A stretch of DNA of 64,000 nt from Steromphala cineraria (taxonomy: Eukaryota; Mollusca; Gastropoda; Trochida; Trochidae), in the NCBI GenBank assembly GCA_916613615.1, contig OU744727.1:21418777-21482776 (forward strand), given 5' to 3'. The position numbers were made by a program, and so were the translations under genes. Position 1 is the first letter of the stretch. Each line of letters opens with the position of its first letter. The notes under the pieces were generated by a model. It saw only the letters and a list, made by a program, of their open reading frames with translations, was not told the DNA's origin and searched no databases. Below are positions 12,284-23,268 of the stretch, in pieces.

Positions 12284-12691
12284 TTAATGACTATGAATAA
12301 AAGCGTCAACATGGGCATCAAAAGTGTTTCCATTATCATTAGTCTGAGGATTTAATAAGGTTTGAAAATATTCTTTCCATTCATTTATTGATGTAGAAGT
12401 TTCATCTGAAGATTTTGAGGTATACTTCTTAACTATTTTCCAAAATGATTTAAAATCATTAGTATCTGAGATTTCGCTCATTTGTATGCCAATATTTTTA
12501 TTGAATTCAGTTTTCTTTTGATGACATAGCTTCTTAAATGCATTTCTCGAATGTTTAAAGTTATTGAAATTATCTTTTGATGGATATACTCTCAATATAT
12601 TTAGTTGATAATACGTTTTCGCATTCAGAATCAAACCATTCTGGTTGAACTGGAATAAATTGTTTATTAGAGACACGCATATTCTTGCCAC
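12284..12691 (-). pseudogene. LINE ORF2 linker between endonuclease and RT
   Basis: 135 codons, overlapping the end of the endonuclease frame by a frameshift. The SFWKIVKKY block and the following acidic stretch match the usual linker ahead of the RT domain. Confidence 0.6.
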
Positions 12692-13403
12692 AGTCAGATA
12701 ATGTTTTTACTAGGAAATTAACTGCAGATTCAGTGTCAGTATGAACCAATTCTAAAAAAATATTTAGACCTGTTTGGGTTATTATTGATTTACACCCGTT
12801 TACAAATTCATCCTGTTTTCCACGTTTCCATCTAAACCTAACCCTGTCAGGACATTGTACAGAATCATTCATACTAGGTGTTTCGTTCGTAAACGTTTCA
12901 GTGCTTAGTGATTCTGACAGAGGGAGATGATCAGATTCAGTTCTCGAGTCAATAATGAAGTTTGAAAGAAGAGAAAAAATACTGGATGAATCACAAAAAT
13001 AGTCTGGGGTACTAAAACCATTTGGACCAATATAAGTGAAATCGTAAGAGGGTCCTGGCCATCTACCATTAACAATATTCAAATCAAATATTTTGCACAA
13101 ATCTAATAGTTGTTTTCCATAATTATTTACTAGACAGTCTCTATTGCGACGTTGCGGCGGAATAGACGTCGTTGAATGGTAGACTGTATCATCCAGGGGG
13201 AGATACTCGATGCTATCATCTTCGATGTAGTCAGATTCTGTACCAGTCCTGGCGTTCAGATCTCCCCCAAGTAAGACAGCACTGTCTGGATAGACCTCTT
13301 TGAGTACACCCAGTCTGTTACAGAGGACCTCAATGCCATCCTTTCTGTCTGGTGTCTCTGGTTGGACATAAGTAAATAGCAGTATCAAGGTTTTATTTAA
13401 CAC
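12570..13403 (-). pseudogene. LINE ORF2 apurinic/apyrimidinic-type endonuclease
   Basis: The open stretch shows YVQPE, LLGGDLNARTG, the LNIVNGR block, DYFCDSS and the catalytic SDHLPL of the exonuclease-endonuclease-phosphatase fold. Degenerate endonuclease sequence also continues upstream to about 13610 (TETWAKN- and GGIAVY-like blocks) across frame breaks. This enzyme nicks target DNA for target-primed reverse transcription. Confidence 0.8.
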
Positions 13404-13618
13404 TATAGGGATATTTGTTATAAATCAGATACAATCAGTCCATTCAGGATAGACTCTCAGTAAAACATCATTGAGATTATGCTTTGTATAAACTGCTATA
13501 CCGCCACTATAGCGACCAAGGTGCTTACGTTTGATGCGTATAGATTGATGACAACTGAAGTCATTTAATATATTGTCAAAATCAGATTAATTTTTAGCCC
13601 ATGTTTCAGTAAGGCAAA

Positions 13619-13909
13619 TTAGGTCAAACTTTTTAATGAACGTGCTGTGAGATTTTGTGAAACTCCCCTATTTTTATTATCTTTTAACAAAGTTTTAGCA
13701 GCTTGAAGGACAGCTTGTTTCATATCTCTAGAGATAAATTTAGCGATTATTGGCGGCGGTGTTGTTCTCGATTTTAATCGGTGAACTGTATCAAACTCGA
13801 CGTCTTCACCGTCAGAAATCTGAAGCGTGTCTCTAATAAACCTTTTGACCTTCTCCTGACAATCCTTCGGACTCTCTGACATTTGACAAGGAATCCCATG
13901 GAAAATCAA
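13619..13909 (-). pseudogene. LINE ORF1, C-terminal RNA-binding-type domain
   Basis: 96 codons in another frame: IFHGIP, then a helix rich in charged residues (KDCQEKVKRFIRDTL), then VHRL and PPPIIAKF. This is the usual layout of LINE ORF1 nucleic-acid-binding domains. It likely binds the element's own RNA. The frame is disrupted at both ends. Confidence 0.6.
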
Positions 13910-13940
13910 ATTATTCCTTCTTGAGTATGATTCAGATTTA

Positions 13941-14483
13941 TCAAGTAAGGTTTCTTAACTCATTAATACGTTCTGACTGATTTTGAACTTCCGTTTCAAT
14001 TCTGGTATTTTGAATTTGAGTGTCTACAAGTTTATCTTCAACATCTTTTAACCGACAGTCAATCCTTGTGGCAAGATTTGACATTTCATGTTGAAGTCCT
14101 GTTATGTTATTACTGAATTCAGTGGTTTTGTTTGTGAGTTCATTTAAAATATGCATCTGATCTTTATTACTAGAATCATCCTCTCGTGTAAACACAAGTG
14201 TCGTCTGGCGGGTTGCTTTAGGAGGTACTGGATTCCTCTCCACATCTCCATCAATCAACAGAGTGTTTACAAACACGCGCCTCCCTAGAAACTGGGTCAC
14301 GAGTGAAAAGTCCGTGCGGGGATTGCATGTCATGAAAAGCGTGCAGTGGCGAACTTTGAGGCAGACCATTGAATTAAAGTAAAAAAACGGTGTTTCTGCT
14401 TCAAAATAGCTCCGACATGACTCATGGATTGAACTAAAGTGAATTAAAGTGTGAGTGTCACAAGCATGGTAGACACAAAACAA
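13941..14483 (-). pseudogene. LINE ORF1, N-terminal part with 2A-like peptide
   Basis: 180-codon open stretch. Residues 78-87 read DGDVERNPVP (14252-14223), matching the 2A ribosome-skipping signature D(V/I)ExNPGP except for valine where glycine is required. A coiled-coil-like region follows (heptads around RIDCRLKDVEDKLVDTQIQ). 2A-like peptides at this position are known in APE-type LINEs of marine invertebrates. A frameshift separates this part from the next ORF1 piece. Confidence 0.7.
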
Positions 14484-15057
14484 ACACTAACCATCCGATA
14501 TGCGAAACTCATGCTGGGCGACCATCGTGTCTGACCTGTGTACCCAGGCACTCAACTTATCTGTTTATGTCCTTTTGGGGGTATGAAACATCCAGTTCTT
14601 GCTCTCCAGAGCTCGGTGGTTATCCCCATAGTTGCCTCAATGAATTTCGGGAAGCCTCCCACTCTGTAAATTGTTGAAAATTCAGAAAGTCTGAGGAGCC
14701 TGTAATTTCATGTCTACTCCATGTATCGACGCATGCGCATTTAAATTATATGTGTATAGCAAACACTGGATATAGCGAATTAAATTCTTTTGTCCCTTCG
14801 AGTTCGTTATATCCGAGTTCTACTGTATGCAAATGCAGATACAGTATTATGTTGCGGTTTACTTTATATATAGCTATATCTATACTCAAATTGTCTAGCT
14901 CTAGTTAAGAAAACAAATAATCTGGTAATTGTTCAACAACAGTTTATGTGTTTCAGTGTAGCTCCAATCAGGCAAGGTGAAATGATTATCATGTAAAAGC
15001 CTTTGACAGCCCCTTTCAAAACAGTCAATAAAATAGCGCTATTATTATTATGTTAGG

Positions 15058-15128
15058 GTTAAAACACGAGAACGAGGTTATGCTTGTGTTTTCAAAACCA
15101 GAGCATAACCTCGTTCTCGTGTTTTAAC
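15058..15128. repeat. Perfect 27-bp inverted repeat
   Basis: Arms 15058-15084 and 15102-15128 are exact reverse complements (GTTAAAACACGAGAACGAGG...) with a 17-base spacer. Units 2 and 3 keep only the left arm (about 35520 and 57825). Confidence 0.85.
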
Positions 15129-15850
15129 TAACTTAGATACCATTATTAAACATCTATTCTACCATAAATGTGCAAAATACTCGTTTCTGATTGGCTAGCG
15201 TGAAAAAAAAGAGGGCGTATAATGTGGTTATAAGGTTCTCTGTTTACTTCGTCCTATGCGCAGGAATTCAATTGTTGCCCGGCAACAGTAGTTCGCAAAT
15301 ATTGTTGTTTTGCAAATTAAAAAAATTAGCCATGACTTTGTTTTATGCATATATTGTTCAAATCTAATAAAACTTTTTACAAGCTAATCGGTTGATTGCT
15401 TTCAAAAACGACAAAACACACGAAACTAACATCAATTCAGATTTCAAGTTGGCAAATGCGTCATTCATTAACACAGCATTAGGCAAAAACGGCAGCCAAA
15501 AACTGGACAGAACAGATACAACTATGATTCGAAATACGGAATTCACTTACCTCATATTTATTTACAACATCAATTGAATGCTACTGACGTGAAGTTTGTG
15601 AACATATGCAGAACATATATTCTAAATGCTGACAACGGCCGCAAAATTCTAACGTTATATAATTATCCATATACAGCCTCACGCTACGCGTTCGACTTTA
15701 AGTTAAATTTAGAGCTATAAAAATTCAGTTATATGCCGCTGATTTCCAAACACGAGTGAGGCTTTAAATGGATAATATAGAGCGATAATAATTCCATTAT
15801 ATGCCGCTCATTTTCAAACACAGTATGTTTATCTCCTAATTAACAACCCG
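15085..15850. mobile_element. Unit 1-specific insertion of unknown family
   Basis: Absent from units 2 and 3, where the sequence passes directly from the left arm to the CATCTGTCAA region. It contains a second inverted pair (about 15663-15685 and 15752-15775, ATTATCCATATACAGCCTCA-like) and two versions of a TTATATGCCGCT motif. No transposase ORF. Confidence 0.5.
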
Positions 15851-16125
15851 CAATCATTTGTCAATATTGTAGTATTTGTCATCATATTTTTTGACTGATC
15901 ATAAAAAATTGAGCAAAAACAACAAATATCAAGTATTTATGTTTGTCTGTTTGTTTTAACATTTATTATTTGATTACATAACTTAATACTGTCGCTTTAA
16001 TCTTTAATAAGAAATGATTAAAATGAGTTACCTTTAAAAAAAAGCCGTGTGTTCAAACGACTATTTGACATTGACATATCACAAAATGCACGCGCAAAGC
16101 GTTGAAAGAGGTGTCAGGTTTTACA

Positions 16126-16904
16126 GACAGACATATTTTTATTCAGTAATGTGGGCCATATGGCCTATGTTACAATGGAGTTGACATAATAAACAGAGTC
16201 ACGTGTTTCTTAATCTAAGTCTAAAAAGTTTACAAAGATATACGGAGGTTAATTTTATAACACTTTCATTTTGACAATTCAGAATATTTGGCAGTGTAAT
16301 AGGACCAGCATAAACATCTCGCAATTGTTCCATATAAAGCGCTCGTAAAATCTTGTAACGATCACAAGCGAAAAAGACATGTTGTTCATCTTCAATACAG
16401 CCCTTATTACAGTATTGACAAATACTTTTTTGAACATCTTGTGAATTTTTACGTTAAAATTGTACATTAAAACTATGGAAACTAATCCTAAATTTACAGA
16501 GTGCTCTTCTTAGAGATTTATCATGTAAAGAAAAAACATATTTTCAACATTTAGTAAAGATTTAACATTTGAATAGTGGGATAAATAATTAGAAGCAGAC
16601 AATTTAGCGAACCAATTTTGAGAAGCAATATCTTTTAATCTTTCCAGAAATTGATGCATAAATATATTTACATCACCAACATTTTGGAAAACTCAAACAT
16701 ATGAAAAACCGTTAAGAGTTAAACATTTTTTAACATCCGAAACCCAACTATGTTTACCTTGGTCATCTAATCTTTTAAGAAAATAGTAGCATTGTTTGGG
16801 ATATCTACAATCTTCCATACGCAATAATTTTAACCAAAACTTTATCGCTCTCATTTGGCTCTGAACAAACATAAAATGACGTCCAGTTTCACCTAAAATA
16901 GCTA
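16126..16904 (-). mobile_element. 5'-truncated LINE with 13-bp target duplication
   Basis: Flanked by GTCAGGTTTTACA at 16113-16125 and 16905-16917; unit 2 has the empty site near 35872. The minus-strand translation gives the C-terminal LINE region: WVSDVKKCL, an FLERLKDIASQNWF block, then CQYC...DEQHVFFACDRYK with frame breaks. It ends at a 3' 'ggccatatggcccacatt' stretch. It is a separate insertion from the LINE at 5921. Confidence 0.8.
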
Positions 16905-17131
16905 GTCAGGTTTTACAAATGACAATCGACAAGTCACATGGTTGATCCCGTATTTGGACCTTTTAAATTTATCAAGGTGATACACTGTAAATATCAATTA
17001 TTAATGTTTGTATGCATTTAAAATTAGAATTAAAGTGCAATTGGATATCATTATGCTTTAGGACTGACTTTTTTTTACTGAAATCTGAACTTCAATCAAT
17101 AGATTCTTTTACATAGCCTTCACTTCTATCT

Positions 17132-17204
17132 GGCCCGTTAGAGTAGTGGTTAGAGTGCTTGCTTACGTTCTAGATGGTTGGGGGTTCAAATCCCGCACTA
17201 TGGA
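17132..17204 (+). repeat. tRNA-derived SINE head (unit 1)
   Basis: GAGTAGTGGTTAGAG resembles a box A, and GGTTCAAATCC is a perfect box B about 35 bases downstream: the internal Pol III promoter of tRNAs and SINEs. No clean acceptor-stem pairing was found, so a working tRNA is unlikely. Copy at 58402-58474; unit 2 lacks it. Confidence 0.6.
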
Positions 17205-19330
17205 AGCATGGAACTTTGTAGATTTTGTTAAGATACTATGGACTTTGGGGTTAAGTTATACATTGGAATATAAAACACTTTGACTTTGAAATATAAAAAC
17301 CTTCCCACCTCCGAGTAGGTCTTACATATGAATATAATGCCCTGACTTCCCAATGTAAAACCTCCTTGGATGTCATTACAAGAAAACAAGAGACCTCCAA
17401 AACAATAGACGGGTGAAATATAGGTTTCTAAGTAAGATAAATATTTAAGCTCTTTGATTAGTGATAGCTAATTGGCTGAAATACATGCCTTGACATGAAT
17501 AACAATCTGTTAATGACAAGGGGCAGTTTGTTGTATGTTGAAGAAAACCTAACATTATCTGCATTTATGTATGTAGTGTAAGAGCAGTGTAATTTCAAAA
17601 AGCTGTTAAATAGTATTACTAAATCAACCAATTTTCGGATAAAAGGTAAGTATGATGGACACAACACTATCATGTGATGTAGATTTATAACAATACCTTT
17701 TTAATCTGTAACAAACTTCATGTTTGCCAAATATACCTCTTCAGTTTTTGTAATATTTTGGGATTAAATTTTCATTTTTCTTGGTTTAATTTGAAAATGT
17801 AAAGCCTTCACCATCACAAATACGCCAATATCAAAATCATTAACCAGAAATGTCCCCCAAAATTTCGAAGACACATAGGAGTGCATTGAAACACCAGAAT
17901 TTGTTCAGTTTCTTTGTTGTGAAGTTTTGGAACTAACTTACCTTTTATTATGAGATTGCCAATTTTTTTCATTTTTCACAAGTTTGCAATGAGGTATCTT
18001 GTGTCCAACCAGTCTTGTATCTTTTGTGTTATATTATGTCATCAATAGATTCAGGTGTACATGTTGACAGATCCTGTGGTTAGATTTGCTTCATTTAGAT
18101 CAATATTCCCCCAGAAAATAGAATTTGCTTAAAAAAAGAATGAAAAGAGAAGACATACATCATGAAATGGTAAGTGATGACAAATCAATGTAATCAATTT
18201 GGTTCAGGCTCATCAGTTGACACACCAAGTGGCAAGATCCAAATAAATAAAGCAGTGTAATGCAATATTTTCCGGTATAAAAGAGCTCTATGATATGATC
18301 TTTCATCTTAATTTGTTGGACGACTTCAGATACATTCATTAACTTAAGGTATTACATCAAATAATGTCTAGTATGAATATTCCATATGCATGTGCATACT
18401 TGTGCTATTTATCCTATTCGGTTTCAGTGTTTAAACAATCTGCTACATGTACCTGTTAATAATAAGGAACAAGTTAATATGTTTCTGAGAGATGTTTGTG
18501 AAAATAATTGTACATTGTCATACTACTTAAGTACTTGTAACTATTCTAAGTTTTGTATGTCATGTCCTTCAAGATTTGTTTTTCATTTCTTTTCAATCTT
18601 ATATCATTCATTTTTGAAAATTCAAAAATACCATTTCCAAATAAAAAGTACTGACAAATAATACTTAAAAATATATGTGAAAATTAAATTGTAAGATATT
18701 GACATTTGTATCTTACATGATTAAGCTTCATTAAAGTTTCAAGCTTGTATTTATTTTTTGAGGAAGGAGGCTGGGCTTATTTTTTTCAAAGAAAATCTGG
18801 ACTAAAGTTAAAATCAATCTCATTAAATTCTCATTCCTTACCAGTTTTTAACAGTAACAGATTGTAAAATAGCTCGTTTTTTTTTATGCCAAAGTTTTAC
18901 TCCAACTTATGTGATACAATTGTTTCGCAACCACTTAACTTAAGTTGTGATGTGGTTGTTTATTAAGCCCCTGCTGTAAGGATAGATAAGTGGTATGTTC
19001 AATGCCTGGGAAAGGGTATTTTTGTGGAAATGAAATTCAAGAGGAAACAGTGATGTATTCTATCTTTGTCAAATTATTTAATCAAGAAAAACTAAAATGT
19101 TACCCTCACTAACACAGATGAAAATAATTATATAATGATCATATTTAAGTAGAAGCAGAGGAGTACTCTTGAATTATGTTTCCACATTAATACCGATAGG
19201 ACTATCTCTTTAAATATCCCAACATGTTTAACTCTTCATCACTAAACTTGGAACACACGTCAACCATAACCATGTAAAGTTTTTAAGATTTGACTAATTT
19301 TGAATTTTCTGCAATTCAATTGGGACACGT
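17205..19330. other. Intergenic, unit 1
   Basis: Collinear with about 36104-38085 and 58475-61500. Short open frames occur but are broken in at least one copy. No recognisable gene or repeat. Confidence 0.5.
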
Positions 19331-19369
19331 TTTCTCTGATGCTATTGACTATGACACCAAGAGAATGAA

Positions 19370-19760
19370 TTTTTTGGACAGAGTTGTAGCGTTGACTGGA
19401 CCTGTTTGAGTCTTCAACCCGTCTAATGTTCGAATGAGGTTTGTTTGGTTTCTAATCAGGCTCCCGCCAGAGTCTTGTCCATTATGAACAGAACAGTTCT
19501 TTACTGCAGACTTTCAGTGCAGTAACATCCATGGTTCCCTAGTTCCAGTCGATGCTCGCAGGTTTCACCGCAATGCATAGACACAATGGTGTTGCTGGTT
19601 TTTACCCTGCAATAATACTAGCATCTGCGATATAAGTGAGAAATCTTTAAAGCAACGTTAAACCCCAAATCACCTTGCCTCCTTTGGATGGCACATATCT
19701 GTTTGCATGGTTGTGTTAAGTAAGGGATATATGTGTCACACTTAAGTCTGAGCCAGTTTA
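19370..19760 (-). repeat. Divergent SINE-like repeat (unit 1)
   Basis: On the minus strand it reads GATTTGGGGTTTAACGTTGC, then a region like TCACTTATATCGCAG, resembling a diverged relative of the 'ACGCCGCT' repeat. Copies at about 38090-38480 and 61530-61920. Confidence 0.35.
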
Positions 19761-20219
19761 CAAAAAATCCATAATACTATGTGAACAATAAACATTGAAC
19801 TTTTAAATAATTATGGCTTTAATAGATTGGAATCCCCACAAACCAATGGATGAAATCTTGAGAACATTCTATGCTAGTGTCTCTATAACAACTATTCCAT
19901 TTGAGATAATGGTGATATGCGCAAAGAATTTGATTAAGCATTTAAGTTAAAAAATATATATTTAATGATGATTTATTTTGTCAGGAAAATAGTAATATAA
20001 GATATTTAGCAGCAGAGAAACAAACTATTCTGACGTTTCAGTATCTTTGGGTAGCTGCTTTACAAGTTTACAATAGTTGGTATTTTGTAGTCAAGTTTTT
20101 GACACGCCACTAGAGGCTTAAATAATGCCGAAGCGGCGTGAAACAATAACTCACTGAGTCTGTGTCTATTGCTGTTATGTGTTTGGTTTCTTTCAATTGA
20201 ACAAAGATCGCAAATTAAA

Positions 20220-21572
20220 GAGACTATGAGTATGTTGATAGGATCACATATGTCAAATTTTGAAATCGATGTTATTACACCGGGAACCACTAACTGTAAC
20301 TGAAAATAACAAGTTAAAGGTCAAACAGTACATAAGAACGAAAATACGGCCATTCAAATTCGGGATTTTGATAAAAAAAAACGGACAATGTGGCTCGAGT
20401 GGCGTGCGCAAATTCGCCAAACGTAATTTTGAAACCTTGTCATAAGCTGACAGGAAGATATATTTGATTCGATAGTGTTTATTAGGTATTGTAACTAATA
20501 GGTAGATTCATTGGATGCATAATTAGCAGTCTAAGGACAGGGCCGCTATAAGTTTTTGTGAAGTTTCCACCGCCGCCGCACCTGTACTACCAGCTATAAC
20601 TTTTTTCCACTAAGCTTTCCAGAACTCTTATTCATAACTTACTACTCATACCTCGGGGGAACGATTTTAACGCGTTCACTTTCAAGGTCAAAGGTCAAGG
20701 TCACAAGCTATGTAATCACTCGAAGAATTCCTTGTAAACGCGATAGCTTGAAAACTTTTTGTGCTATGAAGCTCTAACTTGGTATATATCATCCTTGGAC
20801 AAGTAAAATTTTTTGAAAAGGTTTCAGCAACAATCCGTCAAAGGTCAAGGTCACAGCAAGGTCATGACTTAAGCATGGTTTAGTGAAAATGCTGAATTTA
20901 AACTATGATCACTTTTAATCAATACATTATTGTTATACTCTATAAAAAGTGTCCAATGATTGGGTGACCTTGAAGGTCAAAGGTCAAGGTCATGAGATAT
21001 GAGTTATTGCAATTCCTTGTAAACAGGTTAACTTGAAAAGTTTTTGTGCTATGAAGTTTAGATTTTGTGTATGTTATCTCTTGAGAAGTACAAAATTTTC
21101 CAAAAGTTTTTGGTACGAACTGTCGAAGGTCAAGGTCATGGCAAGGTCAACATATATGGAGAAAATGGATTTAAATTAACTCTTAACACTATATTTCACT
21201 ACATTAATGTTATACTCAATGAAATGCGTTCATTGATTGTGTGACGTTGAGTGTCAAAGGTCAAGGTCACGAGAAAATGCCCAATTTGGTGAGGCCTGTA
21301 AAAGGCGGAACAGGGTAAGGCGAAACCCCAAGTTTTGGGGCTGCTCTGCTTTTGCGGTTTCCTACAAACGCTAATCTAGTTTCGAATATTAAACGTATTT
21401 GAGATGTTTTCTTAATTTTTCCATAAAATCAAGCATTTTAGAGTTATTATGCATAAATGTATATATATTTGCAAGTCCAGTGATGAGATATGAACTTCAA
21501 TCAGCATATTAGATATTTTGTAGATATTTTATCAAGCCAAATACAATTTTAAGAAAAATTCTCTGTGTCACT
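20220..21572. mobile_element. Unit 1-specific 1.35-kb insertion flanked by TTAAA
   Basis: TTAAA at 20215-20219 and 21573-21577; the empty site is at about 38955 (unit 2) and 62345 (unit 3). The interior has a ~289-bp period: AAGGTCAAAGGTCAAGGTCA occurs near 20683 and 20971, with related halves near 20836, 21124 and 21252. A plain TTAA would suggest a piggyBac-type target, but the ends lack the expected CCC/GGG. Family unresolved. Confidence 0.6.
20683..21272 (+). repeat. ~289-bp tandem repeat with AGGTCA motifs
   Basis: Two units, each with AGGTCAAAGGTCAAGGTCA and a shared body (TTCCTTGTAAAC, CTTTTTGTGCTATGAAG). AGGTCA is the nuclear-receptor half-site, here as DR1-like doublets; this is probably incidental to a common molluscan repeat. 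Confidence 0.6.
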
Positions 21573-21665
21573 TTAAACCAGAATAAACTTTCTTTCATGA
21601 ATGTAAAACGATGAAGATTCTGGCCACAAATGACTGTTATGTCATGTGAAGACATTTAAGAATCT

Positions 21666-22015
21666 AAGGGGCAGTAGCACGTTTTTTGGGGGAATATATT
21701 GTAATGTCAGGAAAATTAAAATTAATGGTTCCAATTGAAAGACAATGCATTTAAACTAAATTGAGCAGCTATAATTCAAATATATAATGTAAAGTTTAGC
21801 CATGTGATTCCCTTTTACACAAAATGAATTAAATGTGTCACACAAAATGGGCGCCCATGGATTTTAGGTTAATCTTCATACTTTGTCCTCTGACTATAGT
21901 GTTTGTGTTGAACTTTTTGGCACTGTCAAAATAATACATTATTCGTAATTTTACTATTATCAGTGAAAATTTAAAAATATAAAAATTATCAAAAAACGTG
22001 CTACTGCCCCTTTAA
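21666..22015 (+). mobile_element. ~350-bp MITE, unit 1
   Basis: Terminal inverted repeats AAGGGGCAGTAGCACGTTTT... and ...AACGTGCTACTGCCCCTTTAA. The interior is non-coding. The same element occurs at 39079-39441, 62471-62814, inverted at 27445-27807, and as a damaged inverted copy at 50249-50648. Confidence 0.85.
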
Positions 22016-23041
22016 TGTTTTGGTGCACTAATGTCAACTTTGTATGTCCAATTCATTGTGCAGTTCATTTCCCCCATCCCAAGAATAACTCATTTCCATT
22101 TATTTTGCAAACGGGGTTCAGGAGTCTCAGGGCCATTCTGTCAACCAGGCAATTTCATTTCTCTCGCTTCACTTCGAAATACCAGAACGGCTATAATCGC
22201 CGACAGTACGGCTACCATTCACGGTAAAGGGTGATCTGATTGGTCCGTTCAACGTAAGGCCGATTTTCTCTAGATAATTTCTAAAAGTCGCGCAAAATTT
22301 AAACAGCCAATTTTTATTGATGTTTCACCATTTTCAAGCCAGGTTGTGACAATGGAGTCAGAAGATTTTTCATTTCTCACAAACGTACATCATACTTAGA
22401 CTGAGCATACTTATTGAGCCTGTCCATGAGTCGTCGAGAGTTATGAATGTCAAATGAACCAAAAGTGATCATGATGTATCCACTGTTGTAGTAGAGTATC
22501 ATTTAAAGCTAATCAACGTTGTAATGTGACAACAAGAAGGTTTGAAGTCGCGATTGTGACCGAAAACCGGATAATCACAAAACCTCAAAAAATATAACTA
22601 TTTAATCTTATCTAAAACAGTCAGCATGACAGTTACTAGTTTAGAATGTTTGATTGGTTTCATAACTAGTATTCATATTAATAGAATGTATGAAGTTGTC
22701 TTTCTTGACTATTTATGAGTTTCAAGTATGTTATACTAAAATTGCCATTCTGGGAATGAATATGTGAAATATTTTGAATTCAAATCACGAATAATGCCAT
22801 TACGAAATCAATGAACTCTCTTCTAGCTATAGTACATATTTTTTATTGGAGTTTTCTACTCTGTTTCAGGCTAGTTTCATTATGTTCATATTGGTCTTCT
22901 TCATTATGGAGTATTCAAATTTAAGAAACAAGAGTTTGTCTCTCACACATGATCTTGACATGATCTGCTGTAAGTGAATAGTATTTTCTGTATTATTAAG
23001 TTATTTACATGTTGATAACTGTCGTAAAGTATAATGTTGTT
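22016..23041. other. Junction of unit 1 and unit 2; 3' flank of gene B
   Basis: Unit 1-specific sequence to about 22385, then sequence shared with 45385-46068 and 63750-64000. AATAAA on the minus strand at 22847-22842, about 195 bases past the gene B stop codon, could be its polyadenylation signal; unit 3 has a variant (AATAATG) there. Confidence 0.4.
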
Positions 23042-23268
23042 TCATTGAATAGGACGGATCTTCATTGTGGTCCGCTTCATTACTGTTGTGTCCCACCTAA
23101 TACCAGTGCCATCTGTAGCCCCGTAGACACCATTGAGGTTTGAAACATAACAGCTATTGTACCACCAGGCACCTTTACGTTTCTGTGCACAGTTTGTCTC
23201 ACTGTCGGTGTCGAGGTCAAGATTCCTCGCTGTGAATCTCATCTTATTGTGATATGTCATCTTGTCAC
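23042..23268 (-). CDS. Gene B exon 5
   Basis: 227 nt including the TGA stop; acceptor CAACAG|GTGACA. Holds the calcium-loop-like LDLDTDSET, the disulfide cysteines and the MKIRPIQ C-terminus. Confidence 0.88.

Larger units (their letters stand above)
5921..14737 (-). mobile_element. Near-full-length APE-type LINE with 2A-like ORF1 peptide
   Basis: Minus-strand non-LTR retrotransposon flanked by a 13-bp target duplication CATTTAAATTATA (5908-5920 and 14738-14750). In order on the minus strand: ~250-base 5' leader; ORF1 with a 2A-like motif, a coiled coil and an RNA-binding-type domain; an apurinic endonuclease with GGDLNARTG and SDHLPL; RT with an NNYRGISLLN block, [10 protein letters not shown] and FADDLVL; a C-terminal CxxC...H...C segment; and a 3' tail of ATTATT repeats. 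Frameshifts break it into several frames, so it is no longer active. It is ~4.4 kb without the elements inserted at 7500-11878. Clade is uncertain (CR1/L2/Rex1-like group). Confidence 0.85.
5822..14825. mobile_element. Pogo/Tigger-like MITE split by a nested LINE
   Basis: The outer element has terminal inverted repeats starting CAGTAGAATACGGATATAGC at the left and ending in the inverse of CAGTAGAACTCGGATATAAC at the right. A TA lies at each side (5820-5821 and 14826-14827). Units 2 and 3 have an empty site here (about 35285 and 57590). Excluding the nested LINE, the element is only ~175 bp (5822-5920 plus 14751-14825), so it is a non-autonomous MITE. Termini of this form and TA targets are typical of the pogo branch of Tc1/mariner; the family call is by resemblance. 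Confidence 0.7.

Noticed and set aside
17132..17204. Functional tRNA gene
   Set aside because: Box A and box B are present, but the acceptor and anticodon stems do not pair convincingly and the same segment is shared or lost with the repeat. A SINE head fits better.
20220..21572. piggyBac element because of TTAA at both flanks
   Set aside because: The ends lack the CCC/GGG termini and inverted repeats expected, and there is no transposase.
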